The notes under the pieces: model-generated
The model's database searches: none
The model's input: only the letters and a program-made list of their open reading frames with translations
Told to the model about the DNA's origin: nothing
Shown: in pieces, positions 33,870-42,530 of the stretch
Position numbering within the stretch: the first letter of the stretch is position 1
How the letters are laid out: each line of letters begins with the position of its first letter
Made by a program: the position numbers and the translations under genes
Assembly: GCF_003063355.1 (NCBI RefSeq)
Contig: NZ_NESH01000005.1
Location: 186,001-250,000 of the forward strand
DNA length: 64,000 bases
Source of the DNA: Limnohabitans sp. Bal53
Lineage (GTDB): Bacteria; Pseudomonadota; Gammaproteobacteria; Burkholderiales; Burkholderiaceae_C
Reading direction: 5' to 3'

Positions 33870-35033
33870 TCAGCGTCCTGCCAAGCCCATGCTGCGCGAG
33901 ATCACTTCTTTCATGATTTCGTTGGTGCCGCCGTAAATGCGTTGCACGCGCGCGTCGGCATAGGCGCGGGTGATGGGGTATTCCCACATGTAGCCGTAGC
34001 CGCCGTGCAGCTGCACGCACTCGTCCATCACTTTGCACTGTAAATCCGAACACCAGTACTTGGCCATGCTGGCGGTGGCGGTGTCGAGTTTGTCTTGCAG
34101 CAGCAGCTCTGAGCATTTGTCCACAAACACGCGGGCCACCTGCACCTCGGTCTGCAATTCGGCCAGGGTGTAGCGGGTGTTTTGGTAGTTGCCCACGGCC
34201 TGACCAAACACCTTGCGGTCTTTCACGTATTGCACAGTCCAGTCGATGGCCGCTTGCGCTGCGGCAATGCCACCAATCGCGATTTGCAGGCGCTCCCAGG
34301 GCAGCTGCTCCATCAGGCAAATGAAGCCTTTGCCTTGCATGGCCGTGCCGCCCAGCAGCTGGTCGGCGCTGACCTTGACGTTGTCAAAGAACAGCTCGGA
34401 CGTGTCCTGCGCTTTGAGGCCCAATTTTTTGAGGCGTTTGCCTTTTTCAAAGCCTGGCATGCCGCGTTCAATCAGGAATAAGCTGGTGCCTTTGGCACCA
34501 GCGGCCGGGTCGGTCTTGGCCACCAGGATCACCAGATCGGCGTGCCAGCCGTTGGTGATGAAGGTCTTGCTGCCGTTGATCAAATACGTGCCATCTGCTT
34601 GCAGCATGGCCGTGGTTTTCACACCCTGCAAGTCAGAGCCCGCCGCTGGTTCGCTCATGGCGATCGCGCCCACCATCTCGCCGCTGGCCAGCATGGGCAG
34701 GTATTTTTGCTTTTGCGCTTCGGTGCCGTAATGCAGGATGTAAGGGGCCACGATCTCGCTGTGCAGGCCGTAGCCAATGCCGCTGAAACCGGCGCGTGCC
34801 AACTCTTCCATCTGCACCACCGAATACAGCTTGTCGGCGTCTGACCCGCCATAGGCCTCGGGCAGGGTCATGCACAAAAAGCTGTTGTCACCGGCCTTGT
34901 CCCAGACGGCGCGGTCCACGAAGCCCTGCTCTTCCCAGGCGTCGTGGTGGGGGGCAATTTCTTTGTCCATGAAGCGGCGAAAACTGTCGCGGAAGGCTTC
35001 GTGGTCGGGGGTGAAAAGGGTGCGTTCGATCAT
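33870..35033 (-). CDS. Acyl-CoA dehydrogenase (long-chain type)
   Basis: A 387-aa flavoprotein dehydrogenase, similar in size and motifs to the long-chain-type bacterial acyl-CoA dehydrogenases. Visible segments are AMSEPAAGSDLQGVKTTA, TFITNGWHADLVILVAKT and LHGGYGYMWEYPITRAYADARVQRIYGGTNEIMKE, whose Glu in TNEIM is the expected catalytic-loop residue of this subgroup. The frame is open to 35156, but ATG 35033 fits the family N-terminus (FTPDHEAFRDSFRRF). It is divergent from a thiolase gene and not part of the TetR operon, since the repeat lies between them. Confidence 0.85.
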   Translation of the reverse strand: MIERTLFTPDHEAFRDSFRRFMDKEIAPHHDAWEEQGFVDRAVWDKAGDNSFLCMTLPEAYGGSDADKLYSVVQMEELARAGFSGIGYGLHSEIVAPYILHYGTEAQKQKYLPMLASGEMVGAIAMSEPAAGSDLQGVKTTAMLQADGTYLINGSKTFITNGWHADLVILVAKTDPAAGAKGTSLFLIERGMPGFEKGKRLKKLGLKAQDTSELFFDNVKVSADQLLGGTAMQGKGFICLMEQLPWERLQIAIGGIAAAQAAIDWTVQYVKDRKVFGQAVGNYQNTRYTLAELQTEVQVARVFVDKCSELLLQDKLDTATASMAKYWCSDLQCKVMDECVQLHGGYGYMWEYPITRAYADARVQRIYGGTNEIMKEVISRSMGLAGR

Positions 35034-35154
35034 GGCTGTCACCTGTTGGACTGTGGGGTTTGATTTATACAAAGCGGTTGCTTGGTAAAAGTCTATACTG
35101 TTTAAAAACCCCCGCAACACAGGGCAAACCCCCTGATGACCCCCAGGAGACAGC
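35034..35154. promoter_or_regulatory. Divergent promoter region, dehydrogenase/thiolase
   Basis: A 121-bp gap between two beta-oxidation genes. It contains an imperfect 15-bp palindrome TTTG-ATTTATA-CAAA at 35059-35073, a TATACT hexamer at 35094-35099, and an AGGAG ribosome site just before the thiolase ATG. The palindrome could be an operator shared by both genes. I could not fit good -35 boxes, so positions of the start points are uncertain. Confidence 0.35.
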
Positions 35155-36360
35155 ATGAGCGAAGCATTTGTTTATGACGCCATACGCACCCCGCGTGGCA
35201 AGGGCAAAAAAGACGGCAGCTTGCACGAGGTCAAGCCCATTAGCCTGCTCTCAGGCGTGCTGCGCGAGCTGCAAAGCCGCAACCAGTTCGACACCGCTGC
35301 GGTGGACGATGTGGTCATGGGCGTGGTCTCGCCCATTGGCGAGCAAGGCTCGGTCATCCCCAAAGTGGCGGCGCTGGCGGCCGGTTGGGACTGGCGCTGC
35401 TCGGGTGTGCAGCTCAACCGCTTTTGCGCCTCGGGGCTGGAAGCGGTCAACATGGCCGCCATGAAAGTGCGCAGCGGTTGGGAAGACCTGGTCGTCGCTG
35501 GCGGCGTTGAAAGCATGAGCCGCGTGCCCATTGGTGCTGACGGCGGTGCGTGGGCGCAAGACCCCGAGACCAACAGCGCCACGCTGTTTGTGCCGCAAGG
35601 CATTGGCGCCGACCTGATCGCCACCATGAATGGCTTTAGCCGCCACGATGTGGATGCTTTTGCAGTCGAGTCGCAAAAGCGCGCCACGGCTGCGCGTGCT
35701 GCGGGCTATTTCGATGGCTCGGTCGTGCCGGTCAAAGACAAGCTGGGCCAAGTCATCCTGGCGCAAGACGAATTCATCAAACCCAGCACCACGGTGGAAA
35801 CACTGGGCGGCCTCAAAGCCTCGTTTGAACAACTGGGCAGCATGGGCTTTGACGCGGTGGCCTTGCAGCGCTACCCGCAGGTTGAGCGCATCCACCATGT
35901 GCACCACGCGGGCAACTCGTCGGGCATTGTGGACGGTGCGGCTGCGGTGCTCATCGGCTCGGAGGCCGCAGGCAAAACCCACGGCCTCACGCCGCGTGCG
36001 CGCATCGTGTCGGTGGCTTTGTCGGGCGCTGACCCCACCATCATGCTCACAGGCCCCATGCCCGCCGCACGCAAAGCGCTGGCCAAGGCGGGCCTGACCA
36101 TTGACCAGATCGATTTGTTCGAGGTGAACGAAGCCTTTGCCGCCGTGCCCATGAAGTTCATGCAAGAGATGGGCGTATCGCACGACAAGGTGAACGTCAA
36201 CGGCGGCGCCATTGCCATGGGCCACCCGCTGGGGGCCACGGGCGCAATGATATTGGGCATCCTGATCGACGAGCTGCACCGCCGCAATTTGCGCTACGGC
36301 TTGGCCACTTTGTGTGTGGGTGGCGGCATGGGCATTGCCACGATTGTGGAGCGGGTTTAA
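35155..36360 (+). CDS. Acetyl-CoA C-acyltransferase (thiolase, FadA/FadI-like)
   Basis: A 401-aa thiolase. The active-site Cys is in [13 protein letters not shown], the His motif is [11 protein letters not shown], and the C-terminal Cys motif is [29 protein letters not shown] near the N-terminus and the VFSPIGEQG-like segment ([12 protein letters not shown]) match beta-oxidation thiolases. Together with the FadJ-like gene 275 bp downstream it forms a complete beta-oxidation pair, though a repeat-filled gap separates them. Confidence 0.86.
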   Translation: MSEAFVYDAIRTPRGKGKKDGSLHEVKPISLLSGVLRELQSRNQFDTAAVDDVVMGVVSPIGEQGSVIPKVAALAAGWDWRCSGVQLNRFCASGLEAVNMAAMKVRSGWEDLVVAGGVESMSRVPIGADGGAWAQDPETNSATLFVPQGIGADLIATMNGFSRHDVDAFAVESQKRATAARAAGYFDGSVVPVKDKLGQVILAQDEFIKPSTTVETLGGLKASFEQLGSMGFDAVALQRYPQVERIHHVHHAGNSSGIVDGAAAVLIGSEAAGKTHGLTPRARIVSVALSGADPTIMLTGPMPAARKALAKAGLTIDQIDLFEVNEAFAAVPMKFMQEMGVSHDKVNVNGGAIAMGHPLGATGAMILGILIDELHRRNLRYGLATLCVGGGMGIATIVERV

Positions 36361-36440
36361 GTCAAGCAGTCGCTATTCATACCGTCATGGCGAGGAGCCA
36401 ATTTTTTGTGGATTGAAATCGAAGCACAACACACCCTCGC

Positions 36441-36526
36441 CGTCATTGCGAGGAGAGCAGCGACGCGGCAATCCAGCTGCAACGCTCGTTCAAGCACTGG
36501 ATTGCCGCGCTTCGCTCGCAATGACG
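36441..36526. repeat. Imperfect long inverted repeat (intergenic palindrome)
   Basis: CGTCATTGCGAGGAG... with GACGCGGCAATCCA on the left (36441-36474) is mirrored by TGGATTGCCGCG...CGCAATGACG on the right (36498-36526). A related half, CGTCATGGCGAGGAG, occurs near 36384. This family of TCATTGCGAGGAG palindromes is widespread in proteobacterial intergenic DNA. It would fold in RNA between the thiolase and FadJ-like genes. Confidence 0.65.
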
Positions 36527-36584
36527 TTTCAAGTTCGCAATGACGTTTCAAGTTCGCAATGACGTATCAAGCTCGCAATCACGG
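36519..36584 (+). repeat. Tandem 19-bp repeat
   Basis: Three consecutive units of CAATGACGTTTCAAGTTCG (36519-36537, 36538-36556, 36557-36575; the third has two changes) plus a partial fourth. The unit begins with the right edge of the adjoining palindrome (CAATGACG). It therefore looks like local slippage amplification of the palindrome end. It has no spacers and is not a CRISPR. Confidence 0.8.
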
Positions 36585-36635
36585 AAAAAATGAAGCCGCC
36601 ATGAGCAATCACCAATGACCTGAAGGAGACAAAAC

Positions 36636-38795
36636 ATGATTTTGAAAACACTGCGCTACGAACTGGCTGACGGCATCGCCACCATCACCTTTGACGAGCA
36701 GGGCTCGCCGGTCAACACCATGTGCCTGCAATGGCAGGCCGACCTGACTCAGGCGGCCGAGCAAGTGGCCAAAGACAAGGCGGCTTTGAAAGGTATCGTC
36801 CTGGCCTCGGCCAAGTCCACCTTTTTTGCAGGAGCCGACCTCAAGGGCGTGATGCGCTCACAAGCCTCGGACGGCCCGCGTGTCTTTGCCGACATCGAAG
36901 GCATCAAGAAAGCTTTCCGCACCATTGAGACGCAAGGCGTGCCCGTGGTCAGCTGCCTCAATGGCTCGGCCCTGGGGGGTGGCTGGGAAGTGGCGCTGAT
37001 CGGCCACCACCGCATCGCCACTGCCAACCCCAAAACACAATTCGGCCTGCCCGAGGTCACGCTGGGCTTGATTCCCGGTGGTGGTGGCATCACCAAAATG
37101 ACGCGCCAACTGGGCTTGCTGGCCGCGCAGCCCTATGTGCTGGAGAGCAAACTCTTTGGCCCCGAAGAAGCACAAAAGCTGGGCCTGGTGCACGAGATCG
37201 TGGCCAGTGACGACCAGCTTCGCCCCCGCGCTCTGGCGCACATTGCCGCAAGCCAAGGCCAGCCCGAAGCGGCCCAACACCTGTGGGACCGCAAGGACTA
37301 CAAAATGCCCGGCGGCACGCCGAGCAACCCCAAGATCGCGGGCATGCTGAGCGTGGCCCCGGCCGTGCTCAAGCAAAAAACACGCGGTCTGTACCCTGCG
37401 CCCGAAGCGGCGTTGGCCGCCATGGTCGAAGGTGCGATGGTGGACTTTGACACCGCCATGCGCATCGAAAGCCGATATCTGGCGGGTCTGATGACCAGCC
37501 AGGTGGCGCGCAACATGATCAACACCTTCTTCTTCAACATGAACAGCATCAAGGGTGGCCAAAGCCGACCCAAGGCTGCACCGCGCTACAAGCCCAAAAA
37601 AGTGGGCATCTTGGGCGCAGGCATGATGGGCTCGGGCATTGCGTATTCACAAGCCAGCCGGGGCATCGCCACGGTGCTCAAAGACGTGAGCCAAGAAGCC
37701 GCCGAAAAAGGCAAGGCCTACAGCCACAAGCTCACGCAAAAGCGCGTGGACAAAGGCCGCATGACCACAGACAAACAAGCGGCATTGTTGTCACTCATCC
37801 AGCCTACGGCCAGCGCCGCAGACCTGAAGGGCTGCGACCTGATCATCGAAGCCGTGTTTGAAAACCGCGAACTCAAAGCCCGCGTCACGCAAGAGGCCGA
37901 GCCCATGCTGGCCGAAGGCGGCTTCTTTGCCAGCAACACCTCCACCTTGCCCATCAGCGGCTTGGCCACGGCCAGCGCCAATGCCAACAAATTCGTCGGC
38001 ATCCATTTCTTCAGCCCCGTAGACAAGATGCAGCTGGTGGAGATCATTCGCGGTGCACAGACCGACGACGAGACCATTGCCCGTGCGTACGACTATGTGC
38101 AGGCGCTGGGCAAGCTGCCGATTGTGGTGAACGACTCGCGCGGCTTTTACACCAGCCGCACTTTTGGCACCTTTGTGATGGAAGGCGCGGCCATGCTGGG
38201 CGAGGGCATCCCAGCCCCCGTGATCGAAAATCTGGCCATGCAAGTGGGCATGCCAGTCGGCCCGCTGGCCGTGCTGGACGAAACCGCGCTGTCGCTGTCG
38301 GTGCATGTGCTGGACCAAACCCGCGAGGACTTCGCCAAAGAAGGCCGGGCCCACACCGCCACGCCCGGCGAGTTGCTGGTCGAGCGCATGGTCAAAGAAC
38401 TCAAGCGCCCTGGTCGCGCCGCAGGCGGTGGTTTTTACGACTACCCCGCAGGCCAGAAAAAGACGCTGTGGCCTGAACTGAAAACCCACTTTGAAAAAGC
38501 CGACGTGGCCTACAGCCAGCAAGACATCAAAGACCGCCTGCTGTACCGCCAAGCCGTGGAAACCGCCCGCTGCCTGCAAGAAGGCGTGCTGACCTCGGTG
38601 CACGACGGCAACATCGGCTCGATCTTCGGCATCGGCTTCCCGGCCTGGACGGGCGGTGCGCTGCAATTCATCTATGGCCAGGGCGTGGATGCGTTTGCCA
38701 AGCGGTGTGCTGAATTGGCTGCCGCATACGGTCAGGGCTTTGCGCTGACAGCCGATGTGATCGCGAGTTTGAAGCAGCATCAGCCGGTGTATTGA
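36636..38795 (+). CDS. Fused enoyl-CoA hydratase / 3-hydroxyacyl-CoA dehydrogenase (FadJ/FadB-like)
   Basis: A 719-aa bifunctional beta-oxidation protein. The N-terminal crotonase domain has KSTFFAGADLKGVM and NGSALGGGWEVALIGHHR, followed by FGLPEVTLGLIPGGGG. The C-terminal dehydrogenase domain begins at about residue 320 with the NAD motif VGILGAGMMGSGIAYSQA. It contains the catalytic region VGIHFFSPVDKMQLVEII and ends with GIGFPAWTGGALQFIYGQG. It has a good ribosome site (AAGGAG). The thiolase partner is encoded upstream at 35155-36360. A terminator follows. Confidence 0.88.
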   Translation: MILKTLRYELADGIATITFDEQGSPVNTMCLQWQADLTQAAEQVAKDKAALKGIVLASAKSTFFAGADLKGVMRSQASDGPRVFADIEGIKKAFRTIETQGVPVVSCLNGSALGGGWEVALIGHHRIATANPKTQFGLPEVTLGLIPGGGGITKMTRQLGLLAAQPYVLESKLFGPEEAQKLGLVHEIVASDDQLRPRALAHIAASQGQPEAAQHLWDRKDYKMPGGTPSNPKIAGMLSVAPAVLKQKTRGLYPAPEAALAAMVEGAMVDFDTAMRIESRYLAGLMTSQVARNMINTFFFNMNSIKGGQSRPKAAPRYKPKKVGILGAGMMGSGIAYSQASRGIATVLKDVSQEAAEKGKAYSHKLTQKRVDKGRMTTDKQAALLSLIQPTASAADLKGCDLIIEAVFENRELKARVTQEAEPMLAEGGFFASNTSTLPISGLATASANANKFVGIHFFSPVDKMQLVEIIRGAQTDDETIARAYDYVQALGKLPIVVNDSRGFYTSRTFGTFVMEGAAMLGEGIPAPVIENLAMQVGMPVGPLAVLDETALSLSVHVLDQTREDFAKEGRAHTATPGELLVERMVKELKRPGRAAGGGFYDYPAGQKKTLWPELKTHFEKADVAYSQQDIKDRLLYRQAVETARCLQEGVLTSVHDGNIGSIFGIGFPAWTGGALQFIYGQGVDAFAKRCAELAAAYGQGFALTADVIASLKQHQPVY

Positions 38796-38817
38796 GGCAC
38801 AGGCCCGGAAGGGCTTG

Positions 38818-38864
38818 CAAGTCAAAACGCAGCACTCGGGAGACTGGGGCTGCGTTTTTACTTG
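38818..38864 (+). terminator. Rho-independent terminator after the FadJ-like gene
   Basis: CAAGT..AAAACGCAGC pairs with GCTGCGTTTT..ACTTG around a 15-nt loop, with a T5 run. The remaining sequence to 39080 contains no gene that I can support. Confidence 0.75.
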
Positions 38865-39080
38865 AAAAACTGCATTCCTACAGATTGTGTGCATGAAGCT
38901 GCTGGATAAGGCCTGGGAGCAGTTGAACCATTGGGGGTTTATGGCACATCAACCGATGTTTCTTGTGTCCAAAACCAGGACAATCAAGCCCATCCATGCG
39001 GATGGTGCTGTAACTTTTCGGCTGGCCGCACGAATAGCTTCATGAAGCCCCGTGTTTCAGCAACCCACCAGGACACTCCC

Positions 39081-39575
39081 ATGAAACGACGCCACATGTT
39101 CAAAATCATTTCAGCTTGGCTGGCCAGCGCCTTGGTGCCCATGAGGGCGGTGGCTGCCGCTTTTCCATTGACAAAAACCAAAGCCGAGTGGCGCAAGTTG
39201 CTTGCGCCGGGTGCGTATGCGGTGTTGTTCGAGCACGGCACCGAGCGCCCAGGCAGCAGCCCGCTCAATGCCGAGAAACGGCCCGGCACCTTTGTGTGCG
39301 TGGCCTGCAACTTGCCCTTGTTCAGCGCGGCCCACAAATACGAGAGCGGCACGGGTTGGCCCAGTTTTTTCCAAGCCTTGCCGGGTGCTTTGGGCACGTC
39401 CACCGATTTCAAGCTCATCTACCCGCGCACCGAATACCACTGCTCGCGCTGTGGCGGGCACCACGGCCATGTGTTCGATGACGGACCCAAACCCACGGGC
39501 CAGCGCTTTTGCAACAACGGCGTGGCCTTGGCGTTTGTGCCCGAAGGCCAAGCCCTTCCCGCATTGAGGACATGA
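39081..39575 (+). CDS. msrB: Exported peptide-methionine (R)-S-oxide reductase MsrB
   Basis: A 164-aa MsrB that reduces the R-epimer of methionine sulfoxide in proteins. An N-terminal export signal with an RRHMFK twin-arginine-like motif and an Ala-rich h-region (to about residue 27) places it in the periplasm. Zinc-binding pairs CVAC and CSRCGGHHGHVFDDGP are present, and the catalytic Cys lies in RFCNNGVAL. The ATG at 39081 is chosen for the signal sequence and a nearby CAGGA. It is followed directly by msrA (overlapping stop), so both epimers of oxidised Met can be repaired outside the cytoplasm. Confidence 0.87.
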   Translation: MKRRHMFKIISAWLASALVPMRAVAAAFPLTKTKAEWRKLLAPGAYAVLFEHGTERPGSSPLNAEKRPGTFVCVACNLPLFSAAHKYESGTGWPSFFQALPGALGTSTDFKLIYPRTEYHCSRCGGHHGHVFDDGPKPTGQRFCNNGVALAFVPEGQALPALRT

Positions 39576-39577
39576 CC

Positions 39578-40264
39578 ATGAACCGCACGATTGTTTCAAA
39601 GCCCCTGCGTTGGTTGGTCATGGCATGGGCCGCTGGCGCTTGTCTGTTGACGGCTTGCACGCCCAGCCAGTCTTCCAGCGCGGGCCAAGCCCCTGCGGCC
39701 CAGACCACGCCCACCGAGGTGGCGGCGGCGCCCGTGGTCAACGGCAAGCCCATGGCTTACGCCTTGTTTGCAGGTGGTTGTTTCTGGTGCATCGAGGCCG
39801 ACTTTGAGAAATTGGCGGGTGTGGTGGCCGTTGAGTCGGGCTACACGGCTGGCCAAACGCCCCAGCCCACCTACGAGCAAGTCAGCGCCGGCCACACGGG
39901 CCACACCGAGGCGGTGCGGGTGCTGTACGACCCCAGCCAAGTGAGTTACGCGCAGTTGGTCGACTACTTTTGGCGGCACATCGACCCGACCGTCAAAGAC
40001 CAGCAGTTTTGTGATGTGGGCCCGCAATACCGCAGCGGGATTTATTGGCAAAATGAGGCCGAACGCGCCACCGCCGAAGCCAGCCGCGACGCCTTGATCA
40101 AGAGCGGCCGATTCAGCACCATTCATACCGAGTTGGCGCCCAGCTCAGCGTTTTACTTGGCCGAGGACTACCACCAGGACTACTACAAGAAGAACGCGCT
40201 GCTCTACAGCTACTATCGCTTGAGTTGTGGTCGGGACGCGCGGGTCAAAAAGCTCTGGGGTTAA
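39578..40264 (+). CDS. msrA: Lipoprotein peptide-methionine (S)-S-oxide reductase MsrA
   Basis: A 228-aa MsrA with a lipoprotein signal (lipobox LLTAC, Cys near residue 25) and a Ser/Ala-rich linker. The catalytic motif is GGCFWCIEADFEKLAGV, followed by GYTAGQTPQPTYEQVSAGHTGHTEA, typical of MsrA. ATG 39578 sits 7 nt after GAGGA. An ATG at 39572 overlaps the msrB stop but is too close to that site. It acts at the envelope together with MsrB. In a phototroph it would counter singlet oxygen and peroxide damage, which is inference. Confidence 0.88.
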   Translation: MNRTIVSKPLRWLVMAWAAGACLLTACTPSQSSSAGQAPAAQTTPTEVAAAPVVNGKPMAYALFAGGCFWCIEADFEKLAGVVAVESGYTAGQTPQPTYEQVSAGHTGHTEAVRVLYDPSQVSYAQLVDYFWRHIDPTVKDQQFCDVGPQYRSGIYWQNEAERATAEASRDALIKSGRFSTIHTELAPSSAFYLAEDYHQDYYKKNALLYSYYRLSCGRDARVKKLWG

Positions 40265-40417
40265 GGCCCTTCGTTTGCGCTAGCTCTGTGGCCTTGGCCG
40301 TTCAATGACACACACCAGTCTCCCCACCGGGCTATTTTTTGAAAGATGGTCGGGTTGCAGCAAAGTGCGATAACTGATTTCCAGGGTCAAGAGCGCCAGC
40401 AAAGAAATGCAAGCGGC

Positions 40418-40723
40418 TTAAGTTTGCACCGGTTGCGCCACCAGCTTCACCCCCAGTGCGGTGCAGACTCGGGAAATCGTGTCAAAGCGCGGATGCGATG
40501 TGGGGCGCAGTGCTTTGTAGAGTGCTTCACGGGTCAGGCCCGACGCTCGGGCGACTTCGGTCATGCCGCGTGCGCGGGCGATGGTGCCCAAAGCGTGGGT
40601 CAACTCTGCGGGGTCGTTTTCTTCCAGAACCAGCGTCAGGTAGTTGGCCACGTCCTCATCGGTCTTGAGGTGTTCTGCCATGTCGAAGTCTGGCAGATCG
40701 GTGGCTTTGATTTTTCGGGTCAT
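40418..40723 (-). CDS. Antitoxin, HigA-like addiction module antidote
   Basis: A 101-aa helix-turn-helix protein of the addiction-module antidote family. The DNA-binding region is GMTEVARASGLTREALYKALRP, followed by NPRFDT-like PRFDTISRVCTALGVKL. It is the second gene of a toxin-first pair, 6 nt after the toxin stop. The ATG at 40723 is preferred to an upstream TTG (40729). It neutralises the RelE-like toxin and probably represses the pair. Confidence 0.82.
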   Translation of the reverse strand: MTRKIKATDLPDFDMAEHLKTDEDVANYLTLVLEENDPAELTHALGTIARARGMTEVARASGLTREALYKALRPTSHPRFDTISRVCTALGVKLVAQPVQT

Positions 40724-40729
40724 GCTCAA

Positions 40730-41026
40730 TCACTCCATGATGGTTCTGCTCAATGCAATGGCGCGGGCAATGTCTTCGGATTGTGTGGACTTGTCTCCAC
40801 CGCCAATCATCACGATCAGCATGCCGTCCCGCTCGACGAAATACATGCGCCAGCCGGGACCAAAGAATTCCCGCATTTCGCTGACGCCTTCTCCCACAGG
40901 GGCCACATCGCCCAGCAAACCGCGCTGAACTTTTTCGAGCCGTCGGGTCAGTCGGATGCGTGTCATGCCGTCTCGCAGGCTGGCCAGCCACTCATCAAAC
41001 TCGGGCATGCGTTTGATCGTGTACAT
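40730..41026 (-). CDS. RelE/ParE-superfamily toxin
   Basis: A 98-aa toxin of the RelE/HigB-like family that pairs with the HigA-like antidote. Typical segments are FDEWLASLRDGMTRIRLTRRLEKVQRGLLGDV, EMREFFGPGWRMYFVERDGMLIVMIGGGDKS and the helix TQSEDIARAIALSR. The family usually cleaves mRNA on the ribosome. The palindrome TGATT-GT-AATCA lies directly before the ATG (41029-41040) and is a candidate autoregulatory operator. Confidence 0.82.
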   Translation of the reverse strand: MYTIKRMPEFDEWLASLRDGMTRIRLTRRLEKVQRGLLGDVAPVGEGVSEMREFFGPGWRMYFVERDGMLIVMIGGGDKSTQSEDIARAIALSRTIME

Positions 41027-41028
41027 GT

Positions 41029-41040
41029 TGATTGTAATCA
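41029..41040. promoter_or_regulatory. Candidate TA operator palindrome
   Basis: TGATT-N2-AATCA sits 3 nt upstream of the toxin ATG. Its position suits binding by the antitoxin or the toxin-antitoxin complex. No clear -35/-10 pair is visible. Confidence 0.4.
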
Positions 41041-41076
41041 GTTGTTCACGAATTGCGTGGTTGATTCAATGCTGGT

Positions 41077-41871
41077 CTAAGGCTTGACAGTCAAAGCTTC
41101 CGCGCCTTGGTCGTACTTGAGCAGGTAGTCGCTGATGCGCTCGAAGGTGGCGGTTGCGGGCTTGCCGGGGTGGTCTGTTGTGGCCACTTCGGCGCTGAAG
41201 ACCGCGCCCAGCATGAGTTTGAATGGGTTCACTTCAACGGGTTGGGCAACAAAGTATTTTTGAGAAACTTGCTTGAGCTGCTTGATGTCAGAGGTTTGGT
41301 AGATGGCGGCATTGATCACGTCGAGTACGAATTCGGTGCAGTTCTGGCGGCCTTCGTTGTAGGGGTTGGCAATGACCGAGTAGCGTGGTTCGTGCAGTGC
41401 CGCATAGGCGGGTGAGGTGATCACTTTGATGAGGCGTTGTTGCAGTTCGGCGGATGGGATCAGGATGCCCGCCTCCATGTGTGCCACGCCAGAAAAGAAG
41501 TCCACGGGGTAATCCAGCACCAGACGGCTTCTGTCGGGTTTATCGTCGTATTGGTAAAGGTTGTGGATGGCGTAGCCGGGCAGCGTTCGGCCATCGGCGG
41601 TCTGGATTTTTGAGTACACCACGAAGGCAACATGTGTGAAGTGCATACCCCGTGGCATCTCCGACAGTGGGCGTCCCATGCGGGCAAGGATGGCCACGTG
41701 TGCACCTTTGCTGGCCAGAGTACGTTCCACTTTCTTGGCAAAAGTGATGATCTCATCGGCTTTGAAGTGAGTAGTTTCGCCGCCCCCAAGGCTGGCTGAG
41801 CTGAACCCCGGTGCTGCGACGGATGTGCCCCACAGGCACAGGCTCAGAATGCAGAGGATGAGTTGACGCAT
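41077..41871 (-). CDS. DUF2145 family exported protein
   Basis: A 264-aa protein with a signal peptide (LILCILSLCLWGTSVAAP). The DUF2145 pattern is visible: VAILARMGRPLSEMPRGMHFTHVAFVVY, YAIHNLYQYDDKPDRSRLVLDYPVDFF, and a conserved NEGRQNCTEFVLDVINAA with His, Asn and Cys placed as in NlpC/P60-like folds. I note that resemblance only as a possibility. ATG 41871 is used (an in-frame TTG at 41880 precedes it). It follows a small exported protein gene on the same strand. Function unknown. Confidence 0.75.
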   Translation of the reverse strand: MRQLILCILSLCLWGTSVAAPGFSSASLGGGETTHFKADEIITFAKKVERTLASKGAHVAILARMGRPLSEMPRGMHFTHVAFVVYSKIQTADGRTLPGYAIHNLYQYDDKPDRSRLVLDYPVDFFSGVAHMEAGILIPSAELQQRLIKVITSPAYAALHEPRYSVIANPYNEGRQNCTEFVLDVINAAIYQTSDIKQLKQVSQKYFVAQPVEVNPFKLMLGAVFSAEVATTDHPGKPATATFERISDYLLKYDQGAEALTVKP

Positions 41872-41880
41872 GTTGGGCAA

Positions 41881-42255
41881 TCAATTGTTGGCAGCGGGCT
41901 GTTGCAGAGCCTTGTTGGGCGCAATGATGGAAATGGTTTCATCGGTCACAGGCAGTGGGGTGCCAATTGGGCTGGTTGCTGCGCTCATCAGCGAGTCCCC
42001 TGCATGTAATGCGGCACTACCGACGCCGACCGCAATGGCACCACTGGCGAGCAATGGCGTAGCGACAACCCCTGATGCCAATTGACCTGTAGCGACCAAG
42101 CTGTGCCCGGCACTGGCGGCGGCGTTGCTGCTGGCTTGACCACCGGTTTTGACTGCTTTTTGCATTTGATCAGCTGGATTGGCCATGGCGCTGGCAGCGC
42201 ATAAGCTCAAAAACCAAAGGACCGCTGCTGATGGGTTTGATTTGTCCATTTCCAT
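41881..42255 (-). CDS. Small exported Ala-rich protein of unknown function
   Basis: A 124-aa protein with an N-terminal signal (AAVLWFLSLCAASAMANP) and a small-residue-rich hydrophobic body (GHSLVATGQLASGVVATPLLASGAIAVGVGSAAL). It has an excellent ribosome site AGGAG 5 nt from ATG 42255 and directly precedes the DUF2145 gene. Proteins like this often accompany DUF2145. I cannot assign a role; a membrane-associated partner is a guess. Confidence 0.6.
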   Translation of the reverse strand: MEMDKSNPSAAVLWFLSLCAASAMANPADQMQKAVKTGGQASSNAAASAGHSLVATGQLASGVVATPLLASGAIAVGVGSAALHAGDSLMSAATSPIGTPLPVTDETISIIAPNKALQQPAANN

Positions 42256-42530
42256 TTGCTCCTGATGTTAAAAATATAAAACTTAAGTGTTTATTTTAAC
42301 GTTTTAACATTAAGGTCTGCTGCAAACGGATAAGCACAGGCGCGATCAACTGTGCCAAAGGGTCGCATTGTGAGGGGTTGGCCGGTTGGTGGTTGGAGCT
42401 TGCTTGTCGGTGTTCACTTGCACGACCAATTGGCAGCGCCCCAACCCGAGCCCTACCAGCTCAGGCAAACTACACACCATTTTTCTCATCCCCACCTGCT
42501 GGTGGCACATCTATTTCCCGGAAGCACAGC
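42256..42530. other. Divergent intergenic region
   Basis: A 275-bp gap between the small exported protein gene (minus) and the OsmC-YcaO gene (plus). It has a markedly AT-rich block near 42268-42312 with repeated TTTTAAC words and CTTAA/TTAAG ends, a likely promoter area. An open frame runs through part of it in phase with the YcaO gene, but it lacks protein character. Confidence 0.4.

Noticed and set aside
36519-36584. Short tandem repeats considered as a CRISPR array
   Set aside because: Units are contiguous without spacers, and no cas genes are near.
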